Assembly: GCA_023362775.1 (NCBI GenBank)
Contig: JALMGJ010000005.1
Span: forward strand, 40,233,463-40,297,462
Origin: Charina bottae
Lineage: Eukaryota; Chordata; Lepidosauria; Squamata; Charinaidae
Direction: 5' to 3'
Length of the DNA stretch: 64,000 nucleotides
Part shown: positions 60,703 to 64,000 of the stretch, piece after piece
Layout of the letters: the number at the start of each line of letters is the position of its first letter
Position numbering within the stretch: the stretch's first letter is position 1
Made by a program: the position numbers and the translations under genes
The notes under the pieces: generated by a model
The model's database searches: none
Told to the model about the DNA's origin: nothing
What the model saw: the letters and a program-made list of their open reading frames with translations, nothing else

Positions 60703-62669
60703 CTAAAATGACAAGTATATATAATAGTTCTATTATAAAATAGAATAGTGTTGAAGGCATGAATGTTAGAAATATAAATATAAATAATCAGTCTATATAT
60801 TTCTAAAAGTCTTAATAAAAAACAGACACAGAACTATAATTTTTTAGGGCTGTGAAGTGCAAAAAATGTTTCAAAGCATGTGCTGTTACAGCACAATCCC
60901 AGGAAAAGACACCTTTGCCTTAAGGAGTTGCAGAATGATGCAAAGTGTGCAACCCCACACTCTGAAGCATCTTTTTGCCATTGAATCCAACATGCTGCCC
61001 TGTCTTAATGATTTGCAAACAAATATAATAGAACTATTTCACAGAGTTCTTGTGAGAAAAGCACACTAACCAGTACTCCTTGGAAAAAGGATATAATTAT
61101 TGGAGTCTATTATACCATAGCATGCACCTTCTTATATCAGATTTATTCTCAAGGTACTTCCACTCCAACAGCATTTCTCCACAATCCCACACACAACAGT
61201 TTGAAACCAGCCCATAATTGTCTTTTCATCTGCCAATCTCAAAATGGAGAGAATACACAACACCCTGAACCAATAAGTGCTTATCCTCTTTCCCTCCCAC
61301 TGACCAACAGAAGACCTACCTCCTGACTGGAAAAAATCCTCTCACTCCCATTAGAAAATAAACTGGGAGTGAACTTCTCCTATCTCTCTATTTCAGCATA
61401 TGTATCAGTGTGCAATTATCAGGTGATTTGCAAAAAATGTTAAGAAGTTGCTATGTTGAAAGCTACATGGAGAAAGGTCAATGGTAAAAAATGTAACAAA
61501 AAAGAACACGCTGATATCCTTCAAAGGCTTTCCAGATCCTTTGCTGCCATTTCTCCCTTGCATTAACCCCCACCCCCAAAAGTAGTAAAGGTGGAAATTA
61601 AAGTTCATAAGCAATTTAAAACCAGGTTTTCCCCAGTAATTGTGACCATGGCTATATGTCGCTATGGCAGCCGAATGATGGTGGTAGGAGATAACTAAGT
61701 TTTAGTGTCTCTTGGAAGTTACAAGTTTCATGAGGAGGATGCTAATCTCTTTGGGATAGCTTGAGTCTTGGAGCCAAAAGTGGGATGAGGCAGAAGTTCC
61801 TGCCAATTGGAGAAGAGATTGCCCATACAGTTTGTATGGTCACAGAGATTCAAAGAAAAACAACAACTTTCCTGTTATTTTAGTAAACAGGATAGAATTT
61901 TTTAAAAATCACTCTCTAAAAGAGAGTGAACTATGCTAAAAGAGTCAACATTGTGAGTGCAATCAGGTACAGAGAAGATCCCAAAGCCGTAGCATGAAGT
62001 GCCCAATGATCCTAGTTCATTAGCTGGCTTTAAAAGAAGTTCCCATCTGTTAAACTCAAGGACCACAAAGGAAGTAGCAATCTCTGACCTTAAAGGACTG
62101 TTATTTGGATGACTAAAATTTTACAGCTGAGAAGGAGTGAGAAGCAATTGCTCAGCCCTGCCCTATCATAGGGGGATCACAAGCTGCCTCCTTTTTCAAT
62201 CCTTGCCTCAGTGAACACTTTTGTTGCATGCCAAAGGTCCAAATTCAGTAATGGAAGCACCAGAGAGCACTGAGGGAGACATCCATTTGAAATAGTAGGA
62301 AGACACTGCTAGTTAACATAGGCAACCAATGAACCCAAAGATGAACCACTGTATGCCATCAGAGTCAATCATGATGCAGTACCACCACTAGTGAAAATAA
62401 TGGAATATGAGCCCCACCCTAGCCTACTGATACACTAATGGACAAGTCCGACTCTGTGTGCATGAGAGAGGGAAGTACGGCCAAGTATACAAGCCTAGCC
62501 CCCTTTGTGTCATTATCTACATGCAGAAAAGGACCATCTATATAGGTGCATTACCCTACATACAACTGATCACCAACAAAGGGCTTGCTACTACAAATGG
62601 TTGTCCTCCAAACATGACAATGGCAATGGCAAACCACTCCTGAACTCTTGCCAAGAAAACTGCAGGGAC
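60703..62669 (-). other. Intron upstream of the APC-binding exon
   Basis: 2 kb with no exon that I can support. Bases 62600-62660 (GGCAATGGCAAACCACTCC, TTGCCAAGAAAACTG) resemble the body of the 5S-type SINE or BovB 5' region. Confidence 0.45.
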
Positions 62670-62677
62670 TGACTTAG

Positions 62678-62706
62678 GCACGCACACACACACACACACA
62701 CACACA
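62678..62706 (+). repeat. (CA)n microsatellite
   Basis: About 14 CA units following GCACG. Confidence 0.95.
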
Positions 62707-62767
62707 TGGAGAAAAATGCATGGCTGCAGAATTAGCAAGGTCATCCCTGCACCTCCTGAACATGAGT

Positions 62768-62998
62768 AATAAACCAGCGGGGCGACGAGCCCCAGCACGG
62801 TAGGCGCAGTGGACCAACGGGGCGATGAGCCTCCAGCGCAGTAGGCCTGGTGTGGCAGATGGGCCCCCCAGCATAGCAGACCATCATGGCAAACCATTGG
62901 GATGATGAACCACTAGCGCGACAGACCAGCGCTGAGAACCAGTGGGGCGACGAGTCCCCAGCGTGGCAGGCCGGCGCAGCAGACAAGTGGGACGAATA
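62768..62998 (+). repeat. GC-rich minisatellite, about five degenerate units
   Basis: Successive units share ACCAGCGGGGCGACGAGCCC, CCAGCGCGGCAGG and CGGCGCAGCAGA-like phrases with a period near 43 bases (starts at about 62775, 62812, 62857, 62891 and 62937). Units differ by substitutions and small indels. GC content is far above the surrounding intron, with many CpG. Confidence 0.65.
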
Positions 62999-63025
62999 GA
63001 GTGGAACATAGCCATCCCAGTATGT

Positions 63026-63105
63026 TGAGTGGTTCAGCTCTGGGTTGTGTTCTAATGCCCTATGCTGTTCAATGTATTTATAAGTAATTTGTTATTTGTT
63101 TGAAT
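63026..63105 (+). mobile_element. CR1 LINE fragment
   Basis: GAGTGGTTCAGCTCTGGGTT, GTGTTCTAATGCCCTATGC and TGTTCAATGTATTTATAAG are the reverse complement of bases around 54960-55025 of the large CR1 copy, nearly base for base. The fragment corresponds to the RT motif-B region. Confidence 0.8.
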
Positions 63106-64000
63106 AATGCATGAAGAGGGCTTCTGTTGTATGGTCATGCATATGCAAGAGTATATCAGCTTAGTCTGTGTGCAAGTCATATGCATGTGTCATGTATGTA
63201 TCATTGTTGTCCATGAGGTTGCATGTATGTTGCATGTGAATATGCAACAATGAAAGTGTGTTTGGTGTGTGCAGTATAGAGAGTGTAGTGTGTGTATACT
63301 TACCCTCATATATATGAATAGTATTGATTCAGGCACATGCAACAGTAGCAGGTTTGGCTCTGCCCACTAATCTGCTGAGCAATGTTCTCCAACTCATTAT
63401 TTTTTTGTTCCTTGAACCCCAATTTGCCAGTTGCTCTGCACCCCCAGCTCTGATGGAGAAAAAGTAGTTCTACAAGGTCAGTTACTAAACCAAACTATTT
63501 AAGCTTTTGAAAAAATAAATGGTTGATGTGGGAGGAATGACCCCTTAGATCAAAGTATTTCCTTGTGAGCTGTTCCCTTTTCCACAGCATGGAATTTTAT
63601 AGTTTCATCAAATGTTTCATTATATTTTTTTCTTTAAAGTGCTGTCTCTGCCTGTTCCTTTACTGAGCTCTATAATTTTCAGCTTGAAGACAAATCTCTC
63701 CTGCCATTTTTACAGCTTTCTCCCTCTCTCTCTCTTTTGTTGCTGTTCTTGCCTCCCTCTGTTACTATATGAATTGTACTGAGGTGAAAATAAAATGTTT
63801 TAGCCTGTGCTAAAATCTATTCCATCTATCCTAAGCCCCCTTGCAACCAATGTGTTTTTGCCAAGCTCACATTTGTTTTCTTTGCTTAACTCTGTGTAGG
63901 GATCAGCTCCTTCAGTGTTCTGAGCAATCCTGCAAAATGTTATTTCACTCTGGATTAGCTGCTCAAGCTTAGCTAAAGAAAGCCGCAGTGGCAGGTTTCA
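63106..64000 (-). other. Upstream intron, window end
   Basis: Contains TG-rich patches (63230-63300) and a CT-rich patch (63718-63740). No exon of ARHGEF4 recognised. Confidence 0.45.

Noticed and set aside
62556..62986. Cys/Ala-rich minus ORFs
   Set aside because: Arise from the (CA)n tract and the GC-rich minisatellite.

Overview
The window is vertebrate, and its repeats point to a squamate reptile (snake or lizard). It holds RTE-BovB LINEs, CR1 and L3-type LINEs with (AAAT)n tails, MIR/CORE-like and 5S-derived SINEs, hAT miniature elements, a Penelope-like retroelement, a Ty1/copia-type element and L1-like non-autonomous elements. Species cannot be fixed from the sequence alone. No prokaryotic features, operons or CRISPR arrays are present.

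The host gene is ARHGEF4 (ASEF, an APC-stimulated guanine nucleotide exchange factor for Rac/Cdc42) on the minus strand. Ten coding exons can be placed to the base. In gene order they are 60702-60569 (APC-binding region), 21585-21406 (SH3), 19824-19630, 18875-18696, 17314-17082 and 16069-15940 (linker and DH domain), 14061-13930 and 11354-11111 (PH domain), then 6884-6807 and 5274-5114 (C-terminal tail with stop). Phases agree at every junction and give 554 complete codons plus a stop. The 5' exons lie beyond base 64000. All introns are GT-AG except the last, which reads as GC-AG with a tandem NAGNAG acceptor. Introns 2-9 are compact (0.75-4.2 kb). The intron between the APC-binding and SH3 exons is 39 kb and holds most of the repeats.

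Two small same-strand reading frames deserve attention. A 53-codon single-pass membrane protein ORF (49472-49311) sits inside the 39-kb intron. A 73-codon ORF (4745-4524) lies just downstream of the ARHGEF4 stop.

Layout by position: 1-5113, 3' flank/UTR with a CR1 relic, a TA-flanked MITE and a tRNA-derived SINE; 5114-21585, ARHGEF4 exons 2-10 with a nearly full-length BovB in intron 8 (exact 11-bp target duplication) and an L3 LINE in intron 7; 21586-60568, the giant intron with four more L3 pieces, a GC-rich hAT MITE, a Penelope element with nested inverted repeats and hammerhead-like ribozyme motifs, a copia relic carrying an ORF1-only retroposon in its gag, the small membrane-protein ORF and a long CR1; 60569-64000, the first recognised exon and upstream intron with a GC-rich minisatellite.

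The most unusual material is the Penelope element (nested palindromes plus repeated ribozyme-like cores with a compensatory base-pair change between copies), the ORF1-only retroposon inside copia, and the intronic micro-protein ORF.
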